Origin: Aliivibrio sp. S4MY1
GTDB taxonomy: Bacteria > Pseudomonadota > Gammaproteobacteria > Enterobacterales > Vibrionaceae
DNA: 64,000 nt
Assembly (NCBI RefSeq): GCF_028765545.1
Contig: NZ_JARACP010000019.1
Coordinates: 1 to 64,000, forward strand
Direction: 5' to 3'
A program made the position numbers and the translations under genes. Shown here piece by piece: positions 36,286 through 46,316 of this stretch. How positions within the stretch are numbered: the stretch's first letter is position 1; each line of letters begins with the position of its first letter. The notes beneath the pieces are model-generated. The model saw only the letters and a list, made by a program, of their open reading frames with translations, was not told the DNA's origin and searched no databases.

Positions 36286-37710
36286 ATGAGTAATACCACT
36301 AAGCCCCGTGATACCTGGGGTTCAAAATTAGGATTTGTAATGGCTGCAGCAGGTTCTGCTGTTGGTCTAGGTAATATTTGGAAATTTCCATATACAGCGG
36401 GTGAGAATGGTGGTGGTGCATTTGTTGCTATTTATCTATTCTTTGTGATCTTTATTGGTTTTAGCGTAATGCTAACCGAGTTTGCTATCGGCCGTCGTAC
36501 TCAAAAATCGGCAGTTGGTGCATTTAAATCGACGGATCGTCGTTGGACGTTTGCTGGTGTGATAGGTGTCGTGAGTGGTCTGTTGATCATGGGCTTTTAC
36601 CCAGTTGTTGGTGGTTGGGCAATTGCTTATATCGGTAAAGTAGGGACAGGTCTTTTAGATGCTCCTGAGGCGATTGGAGATAGTTTCGGTGGATTCATTT
36701 CTGATCCGGTTCAACCGTTAATGTGGATGGGCGCATATTTACTTCTAAACATCGTTATCGTAATGAAGGGTATTTCAGGCGGTATTGAAAAAGCGGGTAA
36801 GGTATTAATGCCGTTACTTTTCATTATCCTGATTATTGTTTCTGTTAAGGGACTCATGCTTCCAGGAGCGATGGCGGGTCTTGAATTCTTGTTCAGTCCT
36901 GACTTTTCTAAAATTGATAGTAACGTTATTCTTGCCGCGCTTGGTCAAGCATTCTTCTCATTATCTCTTGGTATGGGTTGTATGATGACATATGGCTCTT
37001 ATCTGAAGAAGAAAGAAAACCTAGTTCAAACAACAGCAATGGTTACAGCAATGGATACGGGTGTTGCGATCCTTGCTGGTGTAGCAATGTTCCCTGCAAT
37101 GTTTGCGTTTGGTATGGCACCAACAGCTGGCCCAGGTCTTGTATTTGTAGTTGTACCTCAGCTGTTTGCTGAAATGGGTGGTGTTATTGGTCTTCTACTT
37201 GCATTGATGTTCTTCATTGGTTTAAGTGTGGCTGCATTAACATCTTCAGTTTCACTATTGGAAGTTGTGGTTTCTTACTTAATTGATGAGAAAGGTTTAT
37301 CACGAGTTAAAGCGGTTATTGCAGCAAGTTCAGTGATGGCAATTCTATGTATCTTTGCTTCACTATCTTTAGGTGGTGTTGGACCAACATTGTTTGATAC
37401 TGGTGCGTTCGATATCTTCGATCTTCTAACAGATAAGATCTTCTTAGCGGTTGGCGGTATGTTGGTATGTATCTTTGCAGGTTGGAGATTGACGCGTGAA
37501 GATTTAGAAAATGAAGTGACAAACGGCGGCGAAGTGAAGTTCCCACTGTTCGGCTTATGGTACGCTTTAGTTAAGTACGTTATCCCTGTTGCAATTGCAA
37601 TCGTTGCATTCATGGGAATTTCATCTGGATTTGATAGTGGCAAAGGTCCTATCATGTTATTGGGTGTCGGTATCATTGCTGGTTCGGCGTTAATCTCGAA
37701 GAAGTTTTAA
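36286..37710 (+). CDS. Sodium-dependent transporter, NSS/SNF family
   Basis: Neurotransmitter:sodium symporter-family carrier (LeuT fold), 474 residues, about 11-12 membrane segments. The signature of segment 1, AAGSAVGLGNIWKFPYTAGENGGGAF (about residues 18-43), contains the unwound region that binds substrate and Na+. Segment 6 lies near ALGQAFFSLSLGMGCMMTYGSY (about 215-236), with the FFSLSLG motif. Bacterial relatives import amino acids such as tryptophan, tyrosine, alanine or leucine; the substrate cannot be told. A GTG at 36280 (five bases after GGAG) is an alternative start adding two residues. Confidence 0.88.
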   Translation: MSNTTKPRDTWGSKLGFVMAAAGSAVGLGNIWKFPYTAGENGGGAFVAIYLFFVIFIGFSVMLTEFAIGRRTQKSAVGAFKSTDRRWTFAGVIGVVSGLLIMGFYPVVGGWAIAYIGKVGTGLLDAPEAIGDSFGGFISDPVQPLMWMGAYLLLNIVIVMKGISGGIEKAGKVLMPLLFIILIIVSVKGLMLPGAMAGLEFLFSPDFSKIDSNVILAALGQAFFSLSLGMGCMMTYGSYLKKKENLVQTTAMVTAMDTGVAILAGVAMFPAMFAFGMAPTAGPGLVFVVVPQLFAEMGGVIGLLLALMFFIGLSVAALTSSVSLLEVVVSYLIDEKGLSRVKAVIAASSVMAILCIFASLSLGGVGPTLFDTGAFDIFDLLTDKIFLAVGGMLVCIFAGWRLTREDLENEVTNGGEVKFPLFGLWYALVKYVIPVAIAIVAFMGISSGFDSGKGPIMLLGVGIIAGSALISKKF

Positions 37711-37743
37711 TTTGAGATAACCAGTAAGTAAGCAATAAGTAGA

Positions 37744-37772
37744 AACGAGAGCTTTGTGGCTCTCGTTTTTTA
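37744..37772 (+). terminator. Terminator after the Na+ symporter gene
   Basis: AACGAGAGC pairs with GCTCTCGTT across TTTGTG, followed by TTTTTA. Confidence 0.88.
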
Positions 37773-37781
37773 TATAAACAT

Positions 37782-37808
37782 AAAAAAGCCTGATAAATAA
37801 TCAGGCGT
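37782..37808 (-). terminator. Terminator after the YchJ-like gene
   Basis: On the minus strand GCCTGAT-TATTT-ATCAGGC is followed by TTTTTTATG. Confidence 0.85.
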
Positions 37809-37837
37809 TAATTTTTCAATATGCATGTTCAATTAGG

Positions 37838-38236
37838 TTATTCAACTTCACCATCAATGTAATACCATTTTCCATCTTCCTTTAAAAAACGAGAGTGCTC
37901 TTTCAATTGATGCAATTGACCATCTTCTGAATAGGTTGCTTTAAATGAAACAAAACCTTCATTATCGACTTGAGCAGACAGATGTGCAGAGGTTACCTTT
38001 AACTTACGCCAATCGAGTTGGATTGAATCTTCAATACCTTCTTTAAACTCTTCGGCGTTACAAGTTGGGTGATAAGTATCAATAATATATTGAGTAAGTT
38101 TTTTTACATGAGCACTGTAGCGTGAGCGCATCAATAACTCTGGTGTTATTGCTAAAGCATGGTTGTTGTGAATAGGCTCACAACAAACAGAATAATTTTT
38201 TTTAGTACCACACGGGCAATGATTCGATTTAGACAT
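37838..38236 (-). CDS. YchJ-family SEC-C motif protein (UPF0225)
   Basis: A 132-residue cytoplasmic protein. The N-terminal CPCGTKKNYSVCC (residues 8-20) is a SEC-C zinc motif; the remainder (LLMRSRYSAHVKKLTQYIIDTYHP and the C-terminal FLKEDGKWYYIDG) is the NTF2-like YchJ domain. Function is unknown in the family. The ATG at 38236 begins right before the zinc motif as in homologues; an upstream start would run into the preceding EAL-HDOD gene, which ends 17 bases away, so the two are probably co-transcribed. Confidence 0.85.
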   Translation of the reverse strand: MSKSNHCPCGTKKNYSVCCEPIHNNHALAITPELLMRSRYSAHVKKLTQYIIDTYHPTCNAEEFKEGIEDSIQLDWRKLKVTSAHLSAQVDNEGFVSFKATYSEDGQLHQLKEHSRFLKEDGKWYYIDGEVE

Positions 38237-38252
38237 TGATAATACTTGCTCT

Positions 38253-39455
38253 TTAATTTTCCATGTCATCTACCCATTCGGCAGATTCTTTGTAGCAATT
38301 TGTAAATTCTTCTTCAGTAATCTTCAAGGTGGCACAGCATTTTGAAACGATGTCCCAATTAGCTTTCTCATAACTTTCAATTGCTAAAATGAGCATACCA
38401 AGTGCACCTTTGCGTTCAGTAAGAGCTAGTTTTATTTCTGTTGAAATAGGTAAGTGCTGAATTAAGCTATTTAAAGGTTGGTCTAATAATGGTTCTAATA
38501 ATGAAAATAAACCGACTAAGAATGCTTGGCTTGGTTCAAGTTTAATATTTGTTTTTGTTACGATAAGCTCACACAATTTCGCTCTATGAATCGACAATGT
38601 ATACAGTGATTGCGGTTTATGTTGCGTGGCATGAGCAACGGCAACTAAAGAGATAAATTGACGTAACTTAGTTTCACCTAAATAAACTAGCGCTTGTTTA
38701 AATGAAGTAATCGGTTTGTCGATAATTGAAGAAGCATTAACAAAGCGCAATAACTTATAAGAGAGAGAAACATCTTGAACTAGATATTTTTCGACTGCGT
38801 TAAAATCGACAATAGGCGCTGATATTTCTTGGTACAACTGCATTATAGACAACTGGTTTGGCTGAATTGCTCTTTGTTGCAACATTTCAGGTTTGCTAAA
38901 GAAATAGCCCTGAAAATAAGTAAAACCCGCGGCTTTTGCTTGTTCGAATTCTTCGTAAGTTTCTACTTTTTCAGCTAAAAATGAGATGTTATATTTTTCA
39001 CAGTGGCGAATAAACAATTTTGCTTTTAATATTGGGATCGCTCGAATATCAAATTTGATGATATCGATATAAGGTAAAAAAGGTGTCCATAGTGTGTTTG
39101 GTTCAAAATCATCTAGAGCGAGTTTATAGCCACGCTTAGATAATGTTTTGACGGCATCAAGCAGTTCTTGATTTGGAATGCAATCTTCGAGGATTTCAAC
39201 CACTAAATTATTAGAGTTGAATAGTGTCGGTACTAAGTTGATTAAGCTTTGATGAGGAAAGTTTACAAATCCAAGTTTGTTATTTGTCGCATTACACTGA
39301 GAGCTTAAAAAATGGTCTGACAGTAATCGGCTCGTTGCTGCTTCTGCTTCAACTGCAGGAAAGGTGTTTTTTGGACCATCACGGAACAATAATTCATAAC
39401 CAATCGTATTTTTTTTCAAGTCTAGGATCGGTTGACGAGCAACATATGAGTACAT
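38253..39455 (-). CDS. cdgJ: EAL-HDOD signalling protein (CdgJ/YuxH-like)
   Basis: Predicted cyclic-di-GMP-related protein, 400 residues: EAL domain (about 1-190) followed by an HDOD domain (about 200-390). The EAL motif is ELL in GYELLFRDG (about 19-27), DDFG is DDFE (about 115) and AEGVE is AEKVE (about 162), while the metal and base residues in VVEILE, LDDFE, IKFD and AEKVE are kept. This composite is typical of the group that includes V. cholerae CdgJ, linked to motility and biofilm. Whether it still hydrolyses c-di-GMP is uncertain. Followed by the YchJ-like gene. Confidence 0.85.
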   Translation of the reverse strand: MYSYVARQPILDLKKNTIGYELLFRDGPKNTFPAVEAEAATSRLLSDHFLSSQCNATNNKLGFVNFPHQSLINLVPTLFNSNNLVVEILEDCIPNQELLDAVKTLSKRGYKLALDDFEPNTLWTPFLPYIDIIKFDIRAIPILKAKLFIRHCEKYNISFLAEKVETYEEFEQAKAAGFTYFQGYFFSKPEMLQQRAIQPNQLSIMQLYQEISAPIVDFNAVEKYLVQDVSLSYKLLRFVNASSIIDKPITSFKQALVYLGETKLRQFISLVAVAHATQHKPQSLYTLSIHRAKLCELIVTKTNIKLEPSQAFLVGLFSLLEPLLDQPLNSLIQHLPISTEIKLALTERKGALGMLILAIESYEKANWDIVSKCCATLKITEEEFTNCYKESAEWVDDMEN

Positions 39456-39569
39456 AACAACTATTCTCTACAGCGTGTTGAATCGAAACTTGTTTCATCA
39501 TAGTCTTTTTACGGTAAAAAGACTATAAATCTCCTTATTGGATAGATAAGGACCGGTAATTAATGTGAT

Positions 39570-40295
39570 TTATTTAAAACTTTTATTCTGAAGTGTATAT
39601 TTATTGTTCTTAAATTCAAGAATAGATCCTTGAGTGTACCAATCACCAAGCACAATACGCGTCATTTCTTCTGAGTTGTGATTAAAAGTATGCACATTGG
39701 GACGATGTGTATGCCCGTGGATCAGTCTTTTAACGCCTTCTTCTCGCATTACTCTTTCTACTTCACTTTGAGTAACGTCCATAATCGTGAGTTTTTTGTG
39801 CTGTTTCTTTTCTTTGATTTTATCCTGCACATTTTTAACAATACGTTGGCGAATAAACAGAGGAATACGGTTAAATACCCATTGTAACCATGGTTGATGG
39901 ACTTTAGCGCGAAACTCTTGATATTTGATATCATCAATACATAAGGTATCACCGTGCATGATAAGTACTTTTTCGTTATTGATATCAATCACCGTGTGAT
40001 CGGCTAGGAGTTGAACTCCTGTTTCTTTACAAAAGCGTTTATTTAATAAAAAGTCACGATTACCCTGAATGAAGTAACACTCAACGCCTTGTTGGGTTAA
40101 CGCTTGAAATGCCTCTTTAATTACCACATTAAAGGGAGAGTTATCATCATCACCGATCCAAAACTCAAACAAATCACCTAACACGTACAGTTTCTCGGCA
40201 TGGATAGCCTCTGTATTCATAAAGTCTAAAAAACAATCAGTAATATCAGGGCGAAGAGGTGAGAGGTGAAGATCAGAAATAAATAAAATAGTCAT
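39570..40295 (-). CDS. lpxH: UDP-2,3-diacylglucosamine diphosphatase
   Basis: Peripheral inner-membrane pyrophosphatase of lipid A synthesis, making lipid X and UMP; 241 residues. The calcineurin-like metal motifs are intact: DLHLS (8-12), [12 protein letters not shown] (about 40-51), GNRDFLL (about 78-84), [10 protein letters not shown] (about 112-121) and HGHTHRP (about 193-199). It follows ppiB by 66 bases; the cysS-ppiB-lpxH neighbourhood is common in gamma-proteobacteria. Confidence 0.95.
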   Translation of the reverse strand: MTILFISDLHLSPLRPDITDCFLDFMNTEAIHAEKLYVLGDLFEFWIGDDDNSPFNVVIKEAFQALTQQGVECYFIQGNRDFLLNKRFCKETGVQLLADHTVIDINNEKVLIMHGDTLCIDDIKYQEFRAKVHQPWLQWVFNRIPLFIRQRIVKNVQDKIKEKKQHKKLTIMDVTQSEVERVMREEGVKRLIHGHTHRPNVHTFNHNSEEMTRIVLGDWYTQGSILEFKNNKYTLQNKSFK

Positions 40296-40361
40296 AGAAT
40301 GCTTTTTGTTGGAGTGGTGAAGTTGCTAGCCCTTAAGAAATAAGAGCCAGCATAAACAGAA

Positions 40362-40859
40362 TTATTCTGTAATTGTAGTACCAGTAATGAATACTTCTTC
40401 AACTGGAACATCTTGGTGTACGTAACCGTAGTTACCAGTAGCAACACCTTTGATCTTATTTACTACGTCCATGCCTTCAACTACTTCAGCGAATACACAG
40501 TAACCCCAACCATCCATAGACTCAGATTTAAAATCTAGGAATTTATTGTCGTTTACGTTGATGAAGAATTGAGAACTTGCTGAATGCGGTTCCATAGTAC
40601 GAGCCATTGCTAATGTACCTACTTTATTGCTTAGGCCATTATTTGCTTCATTTTTGATCGTAGCACGACCTGTTTTCTCTTCAAGACCAGAAGTCATGCC
40701 GCCGCCTTGAACCATAAAGCCATCAATTACACGGTGGAAAAGTGTATTGTCGTAAAAACCATCTTGACAGTATTGTAGGAAGTTAGCACAAGTTGCTGGT
40801 GCTTTATCTTCATGAAGCTTAACTGTGATGTCACCAAATGATGTGTGAAGGATGATCAT
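40362..40859 (-). CDS. ppiB: Peptidyl-prolyl cis-trans isomerase B (cyclophilin)
   Basis: Cytoplasmic cyclophilin, 165 residues, without a signal peptide. Active-site motifs [14 protein letters not shown] (about 40-53, with the catalytic arginine) and SASSQFFIN (about 93-101) are present. It probably forms an operon with lpxH and is divergent from cysS. Confidence 0.95.
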   Translation of the reverse strand: MIILHTSFGDITVKLHEDKAPATCANFLQYCQDGFYDNTLFHRVIDGFMVQGGGMTSGLEEKTGRATIKNEANNGLSNKVGTLAMARTMEPHSASSQFFINVNDNKFLDFKSESMDGWGYCVFAEVVEGMDVVNKIKGVATGNYGYVHQDVPVEEVFITGTTITE

Positions 40860-41007
40860 GAAATTACCTTTGTAATTGTATTTAAATAGAATTTGATTTT
40901 ACCTAAGATTAACGAGGATCTACAGGGAATTTTCTTGCTATCATTACTTAATATAGGTTTAATAGCCTTTATATATCCTTTAAACAAATAATGAGTAAAA
41001 AAAGAGC

Positions 41008-42396
41008 ATGTTGAAAATATATAACTCAATTACACGTCAAAAAGAAGAATTTAAACCAATTACCGAAGGTAAAGTCGGTATGTATGTGTGTGGGGTTACC
41101 ATTTACGACTTGTGCCACATTGGTCACGGCCGTACGTTTGTCTCTTTTGATGTGATTTCTCGTTATTTACGTTTCTTAGGTTACGACCTTACTTTTGTGC
41201 GTAATATTACCGATATTGATGACAAGATCATTAAGCGTGCTGCTGAGAATGGTGAAACATGTGATGCACTTACTGAGCGTTTAATTGCCGATATGCACGC
41301 CGATTTTGATGCGTTAAACATGAAACGTCCAGATGTTGAACCAAGAGCGACTGAATACATTTCAGAAATTATTGAATTGGTTGATCGTCTAATTGAACGC
41401 GGCTTTGCTTATGTTGCATCAAATGGTGATGTAATGTTTGAAGTGAAAAAATACGATGAATATGGTCGCCTTTCTCGCCAAGACCTTGAACAGCTTCAAG
41501 CAGGCTCTCGCGTAACCATTGAAGAAGCAAGCGTTAAACGCAGTGGTATGGATTTCGTTTTATGGAAAATGTCTAAGCCGGGTGAACCTACGTGGGAATC
41601 ACCTTGGGGACCTGGTCGTCCTGGCTGGCATATTGAATGTTCAGCGATGAACTCCTCTATTCTGGGTAATCATTTTGATATTCATGGTGGTGGATCTGAT
41701 TTAATGTTCCCACACCACGAAAATGAAATTGCGCAATCATGCTGTGCTCATGACTCTAAGTATGTAAATACATGGATGCACAGTGGCATGGTTATGGTTG
41801 ATCGTGAGAAGATGTCTAAATCATTAGGTAACTTCTTTACTATCCGTGATGTGTTAGCACACTACGATTCAGAGACGGTTCGTTATTTCTTAATGTCTGG
41901 TCACTACCGTAGCCAATTAAACTACAGTGAAGATAACTTAAACCAAGCTCGTGCGTCATTAGAGCGTTTATATACGTCATTACGTGGTCTTGATTTAACG
42001 GTAACTCCTGCTGGTGGCGAAGAGTTTGTTACCCGTTTTTCTACGGCAATGAATGATGACTTTAATACGCCTGAAGCTTATTCGGTATTATTCGAAATGG
42101 CTCGTGAAGTAAACCGCCTGAAGACTGAAAATGTAGAAGCCGCTTCTAAATTGGGTGCGTTAATGCGCGAACTTGCTGATGTGTTAGGTTTGTTATCGCA
42201 AGAGCCAGAAGCTTTCTTACAAGGTAATAATGGCAGTGATGATGAAGTTGCTGAAATTGAAGCGTTAATTAAAGCACGTAATGACGCTCGTGCCGCAAAA
42301 GATTGGGCAGCTGCTGATGCGGCTCGTGATGCAATTGCTGCACTAAATATTGTACTTGAAGATGGCCCTGAAGGGACGACATGGCGTCGTAAGTAA
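41008..42396 (+). CDS. cysS: Cysteinyl-tRNA synthetase
   Basis: Class I aminoacyl-tRNA synthetase that charges tRNA-Cys, 462 residues. HIGH motif is HIGH in CHIGHGRT (about 36) and KMSKS is [10 protein letters not shown] (about 270). Zinc ligands that discriminate cysteine are the C in YVCGVTIYD (28), the C of HIECSAMN (about 211) and the H/E of [10 protein letters not shown] (about 236). Divergent from ppiB as in E. coli. Confidence 0.97.
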   Translation: MLKIYNSITRQKEEFKPITEGKVGMYVCGVTIYDLCHIGHGRTFVSFDVISRYLRFLGYDLTFVRNITDIDDKIIKRAAENGETCDALTERLIADMHADFDALNMKRPDVEPRATEYISEIIELVDRLIERGFAYVASNGDVMFEVKKYDEYGRLSRQDLEQLQAGSRVTIEEASVKRSGMDFVLWKMSKPGEPTWESPWGPGRPGWHIECSAMNSSILGNHFDIHGGGSDLMFPHHENEIAQSCCAHDSKYVNTWMHSGMVMVDREKMSKSLGNFFTIRDVLAHYDSETVRYFLMSGHYRSQLNYSEDNLNQARASLERLYTSLRGLDLTVTPAGGEEFVTRFSTAMNDDFNTPEAYSVLFEMAREVNRLKTENVEAASKLGALMRELADVLGLLSQEPEAFLQGNNGSDDEVAEIEALIKARNDARAAKDWAAADAARDAIAALNIVLEDGPEGTTWRRK

Positions 42397-42413
42397 TCTT
42401 AACTAATTTTATT

Positions 42414-42441
42414 AAAGGGGCTGGTTTTCCAGCCTTTTTTA
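42414..42441 (+). terminator. Terminator after cysS
   Basis: AAAGGGGCTGG pairs with CCAGCCTTTTTT across a TTTT loop. Confidence 0.85.
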
Positions 42442-42485
42442 TTGCCAATTTTATAAATTTTTAAACTTTAATAGAGGACACATTT

Positions 42486-43064
42486 GTGGCTCAAATGTAC
42501 TTTTATTACTCAGCAATGAATGCGGGTAAATCAACGACACTTCTTCAATCGTCTTTTAATTATCAAGAACGAGGTATGAATCCTGCTATTTTTACCGCAG
42601 CGATTGATGACCGTTACGGTGTGGGTAAAGTAAGCTCTCGTATTGGTCTAGATGCTGATGCGCATTTATTTAATACTGATATGAATTTATTTGAAGCAAT
42701 TAAAACGCTTCATGAAAAAGAGAAACTTCATTGTGTGTTAATCGATGAATGCCAATTCTTAACGAAAGAGCAGGTTTATCAATTGACTGAAGTGGTTGAT
42801 AAATTAGATATTCCAGCATTGTGTTATGGTTTAAGAACGGACTTTTTAGGTGAGTTGTTTGAAGGCAGTAAATACTTATTGTCTTGGGCAGATAAATTAG
42901 TCGAGTTAAAAACGATTTGCCATTGTGGGCGTAAAGCGAATATGGTTATTCGTACTGATGAGCATGGGGTTGCTATTGCTGATGGCGATCAGGTTGCTAT
43001 TGGTGGTAATGAATTGTATGTATCAGTTTGCCGTTTGCATTATAAAGAAGCGCTAGGTAAGTAA
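42486..43064 (+). CDS. tdk: Thymidine kinase
   Basis: Type II thymidine kinase of the pyrimidine salvage pathway, 192 residues, homotetramer in the family. P-loop [11 protein letters not shown] (9-19), Walker B-like LIDECQFL with the catalytic glutamate (about 84-91), and four zinc cysteines/histidine in ICHCGRKA (about 144) and VCRLHY (about 183). Start is GTG, preceded by GAGG about ten bases upstream; family alignment ([16 protein letters not shown]) supports it. Confidence 0.96.
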   Translation: MAQMYFYYSAMNAGKSTTLLQSSFNYQERGMNPAIFTAAIDDRYGVGKVSSRIGLDADAHLFNTDMNLFEAIKTLHEKEKLHCVLIDECQFLTKEQVYQLTEVVDKLDIPALCYGLRTDFLGELFEGSKYLLSWADKLVELKTICHCGRKANMVIRTDEHGVAIADGDQVAIGGNELYVSVCRLHYKEALGK

Positions 43065-43097
43065 AGCTTACTTAAGTAATTCTATTGTTTTGAAAAG

Positions 43098-43136
43098 AAA
43101 GACCAAGCTCAGATGAATGAACTTGGTCTTTTTATT
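43098..43136. terminator. Bidirectional terminator between tdk and chiA
   Basis: AAAGACCAAG pairs with CTTGGTCTTT (about 43099-43108 with 43122-43131), flanked by A-rich and T-rich runs. Confidence 0.85.
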
Positions 43137-43159
43137 ATTTATAAGGTTAATGTCGAAGG

Positions 43160-45697
43160 TTAGTTACAAGTAGAAATACCGACTTCTTTCCATACTCCCC
43201 ACTCACCAGATTTTGATGGCTCATCACCTTTTGTCCACCATTTCGCTTCCCATACTTTACCTGCTTGTGATACTTGATCACCACCAGTATAAACGGCTGA
43301 AGCATCCCATGCGTTGTCACAAGTTAATGGTGGGTCACCAGCATCTTTCAGAACAGTTACGGTAACATTTGAAGTATCTGATGCCTGACCATCATTAACT
43401 GTTACAGAGAAGGTGAAAGGCGTATCTACAGTATAAGAGCCTGCTGTAAAGGTTACTTGAGAACCAATAACAGTAGCATCAATACCAGTAGGGATTACCC
43501 ATGAATAGGTTAATGGATCATTGTCTGCGTCAGTTGATGTTGATGCGTCAAGAGTAACAACATCGCCTTTGTTTACCGATGTTGGAGCAACGATAACAGC
43601 TACAGGCGCGGTATTTACCGGTCCTGTACCTTCAATTGTTACTGAGACTGCTACTGAATCAGATGCCGCTGCACCTTTATCATCTGTAACGGTTAACGTG
43701 AACTGAAGTGTTTCAGATTGAGCAAAGGTATCAGTAGCAAAGCTTGGGTTAACTGAATCTGCACCAGTTAATGTCACTTTTGGTCCAGAAGTTTGTGTCC
43801 ATGCATAAGAAACGATAGAACCGTCACTGTCAGATGATAATGAACCATCAAGTTGTACAGATGCAGGTGCAGTCACTGAAAGATCTACGCCGGCTTTAGC
43901 TATAGGTTTTTTGTTTGCAGGAGGCGTAACCGTTCCGTCGCCAGCAAGACCTTCTTGCATCGCATTTAGAATGTCACCATTATCTGCATCGATTTCCCAT
44001 GCAAATAAACCACCTAAGCCAAGTGAACGAACGTATTCACCTTTAGCGAGTACAGATTGTTTATTATCATAAGTGATTAAGTCACCATTGCTTGGGTCAT
44101 AAGCGTAAGCGGCTTGAGCAATATCATCATAACCCACTTCAACGCCTGCTTTATTTACGTAATTAGTCACCACATCTTTGTAATCAATTACGCCAGCTTC
44201 CCATGAGCCTGCAACTTTACCGTTACCAACCCCTGTCATTGGATTTGTCGGATCGGTCATGCTATCACGTGTAACACCAGTCCAACCACGTGCATACATA
44301 GCAGCACCTACAACCAGCTTCTTAGCATCAACACCTTGAGCAAGTAATAAGTCAATCGCATTAGTGATTGTATAAGCAGGTCCTTTACGAGGTTCGCCTT
44401 TATCATCAAGACCTGTACCATCACATTCGCCTTGAGACATATGTGTTCCACAGTTTAGCGCTGTTTGGTGACCAACAACATTATTCCAACCGCCGAAGAA
44501 ATCGTATGTCATTGCAAAGATGTAATCCATATATTGAGATGCAGCAGCATAGTCAACATCTTCAATTTTGTCATAACCAGCACCGATTGCTGAGGTTAAC
44601 TCATAGGTTTTTCCTGTTTCGGCACTTAATTCATCAAGCATTGCTCTTAGTTCTTGCATTAAAGCAACGTAAGCAGGACCGTCATTAACAGGGTCACCAC
44701 CGGTTGCACTTGCACCGTCACCACCAGGGAATTCCCAATCAATATCTACACCATCATAAAACTTCCATGTTTTAAGGAACTGTTTAACTGACGCGACAAA
44801 AATATCTCGCTTGGATTTATCAACAAAGTCATAGAAAGGGTCTGATAAAGTCCAACCGCCGATTGATGGAACAATTTTAAGATCTGGATAGCGTTGTTTC
44901 AGCGCCATCATTTGACCATAAGTCCCTTTATAAGGCGTACTAAAAGAATGGCCTGATTGAGGTTGTGGCATTTGAACTGCAGCCCATGGGTCATGAATAA
45001 CGACTTCATAATCAGGCGTCCCAGCACAAGCGCGGTTTAATGCTGCTAGGCTATTACCATTTTCAATTTCACCTAAAGAAGGGTTAGGGCCACAGATAGG
45101 AACAAACCCATAAAGAATATGCGTTAGATTCTGTGCTGGAATTTGGTCAACGGCAAATTTACGACCATAAACACCCCATTCAACAAAATAAGCTCCAGAA
45201 ACCATTCCATCAGGTGTGGTGTAATTTCCATTGGCAGGATCGACATTCATTGGTAGCGGATCTAAATGGCTACCATCAGTATCGGCAACAACAATTGCTT
45301 TGGCTGCACTGGTGCTACATTCTTCTGTTGCACCTGAACCATTACAAAGTTCTACCGTCATTTCGTATTGGCCACCTTGACGAACTTGTAGAACTGTAGA
45401 GGCTTTTTGTGAAGCAGTAGGAGAAATCGCTTCTTCATGAACAACAACGCCATTTAATAACACGCGCCATTTTTCTGCAGATTCACCAGACCAACGATCC
45501 CAAGTAACAGGGACTTCAGCAAAGTCTTTTACTGTTACAAGATTTTTATATGATGTTGCGGCTTGATCAACTTCAATAATGGCAAAATCGGTTTCCATCC
45601 AAGAGATAATCGCTTGGCCTGGTGCTGCAGCATAGGTAGGCATTGATAGAGCAAGAGCGACAGCTCCAGAACAAAGCCCAAATTTTTTCTTTAACAT
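43160..45697 (-). CDS. chiA: Secreted GH18 chitinase A
   Basis: Extracellular chitinase, 845 residues. Signal peptide of about 23 residues (ends YAA). A ChiA N-terminal fibronectin-like domain (about 24-130) is followed by the GH18 barrel (about 150-590) with the catalytic DxxDxDxE motif as DGVDIDWE (about 318). Next come two PKD-type repeats (about 600-695 and 700-790, with NKKPIAKAG and NTAPVAVIV starts) and a C-terminal chitin-binding module of the CBM5/12 type (AKWWTKGDEPSKSGEWG, about 815-832). The ATG at 45697 has AAGGA eight bases upstream; a longer frame adds nine residues. Divergent from opp. It degrades crystalline chitin outside the cell. Confidence 0.93.
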   Translation of the reverse strand: MLKKKFGLCSGAVALALSMPTYAAAPGQAIISWMETDFAIIEVDQAATSYKNLVTVKDFAEVPVTWDRWSGESAEKWRVLLNGVVVHEEAISPTASQKASTVLQVRQGGQYEMTVELCNGSGATEECSTSAAKAIVVADTDGSHLDPLPMNVDPANGNYTTPDGMVSGAYFVEWGVYGRKFAVDQIPAQNLTHILYGFVPICGPNPSLGEIENGNSLAALNRACAGTPDYEVVIHDPWAAVQMPQPQSGHSFSTPYKGTYGQMMALKQRYPDLKIVPSIGGWTLSDPFYDFVDKSKRDIFVASVKQFLKTWKFYDGVDIDWEFPGGDGASATGGDPVNDGPAYVALMQELRAMLDELSAETGKTYELTSAIGAGYDKIEDVDYAAASQYMDYIFAMTYDFFGGWNNVVGHQTALNCGTHMSQGECDGTGLDDKGEPRKGPAYTITNAIDLLLAQGVDAKKLVVGAAMYARGWTGVTRDSMTDPTNPMTGVGNGKVAGSWEAGVIDYKDVVTNYVNKAGVEVGYDDIAQAAYAYDPSNGDLITYDNKQSVLAKGEYVRSLGLGGLFAWEIDADNGDILNAMQEGLAGDGTVTPPANKKPIAKAGVDLSVTAPASVQLDGSLSSDSDGSIVSYAWTQTSGPKVTLTGADSVNPSFATDTFAQSETLQFTLTVTDDKGAAASDSVAVSVTIEGTGPVNTAPVAVIVAPTSVNKGDVVTLDASTSTDADNDPLTYSWVIPTGIDATVIGSQVTFTAGSYTVDTPFTFSVTVNDGQASDTSNVTVTVLKDAGDPPLTCDNAWDASAVYTGGDQVSQAGKVWEAKWWTKGDEPSKSGEWGVWKEVGISTCN

Positions 45698-46316
45698 AAA
45701 TAACATCCTTGATAATGAATCCAAAAACGGATTACCGCAAAATATTCGCAGTGCTATTTATAATTATTCATATTTTATAAACTTCCAGTTGGTTGTGGCT
45801 GTTTGGCAGCAGCCTAAAAGTATTGAAGAGGTCAATTTGTAAGCGATGATTTTTTTTGAAGGGTGGTTCTAAATTATGATTTTTAAATATTGCATTAGAT
45901 GCATCAGGCTTATTTCGCTTTTAAAAATATAAATATCTGTCTAATTTGTGTTCATTTATATTGTTTTTTAATGCGACATGTAGCATTTTTGTTGGGTTTT
46001 TATTCTAAATAATGAGTGTTTTTTAGATTGATTAGCGATGGATTCTATATTTTTATAGTTTTCTATATATTCAATCCGCAATAAGTTTAAAAGTTGGTCA
46101 TTTATGCTGTTAATTGTGATGTTTTTAAAAATTATCAGGTGTTTTGTGACAAAAATGTGGCAAATTCCTTCAATGATTGATAATGTTGCCCTCGAATCTT
46201 CGATGGATTTATCTTTTTTAAGACGTATTTAACGTTTTTTAGATGATAAATGATTGGCAAGTCGTTCTGCCCGAAGTATGTCATGGATGCAAAATAGAAT
46301 GTATTGGAGTTAATGC
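45698..46316. other. Divergent regulatory region between chiA and oppA
   Basis: A 619-base gap with no gene I can support. It is AT-rich with T-runs and must hold both promoters and a long untranslated leader for one of the two genes. A stretch TTGTGACAAAAATGTGGCAAA (about 46144-46164) vaguely resembles a CRP-type half-site (TGTGA) without a good partner. GGAG lies about nine bases before the oppA ATG. Confidence 0.4.

Noticed and set aside
37275-37676. Proline- and lysine-rich antisense frame in the Na+ symporter gene
   Set aside because: Antisense reading of membrane-segment codons, no independent evidence.
44368-45399. Histidine- and glutamine-rich frames antisense to chiA
   Set aside because: Their composition is the reverse-complement reading of chitinase codons; no Shine-Dalgarno.
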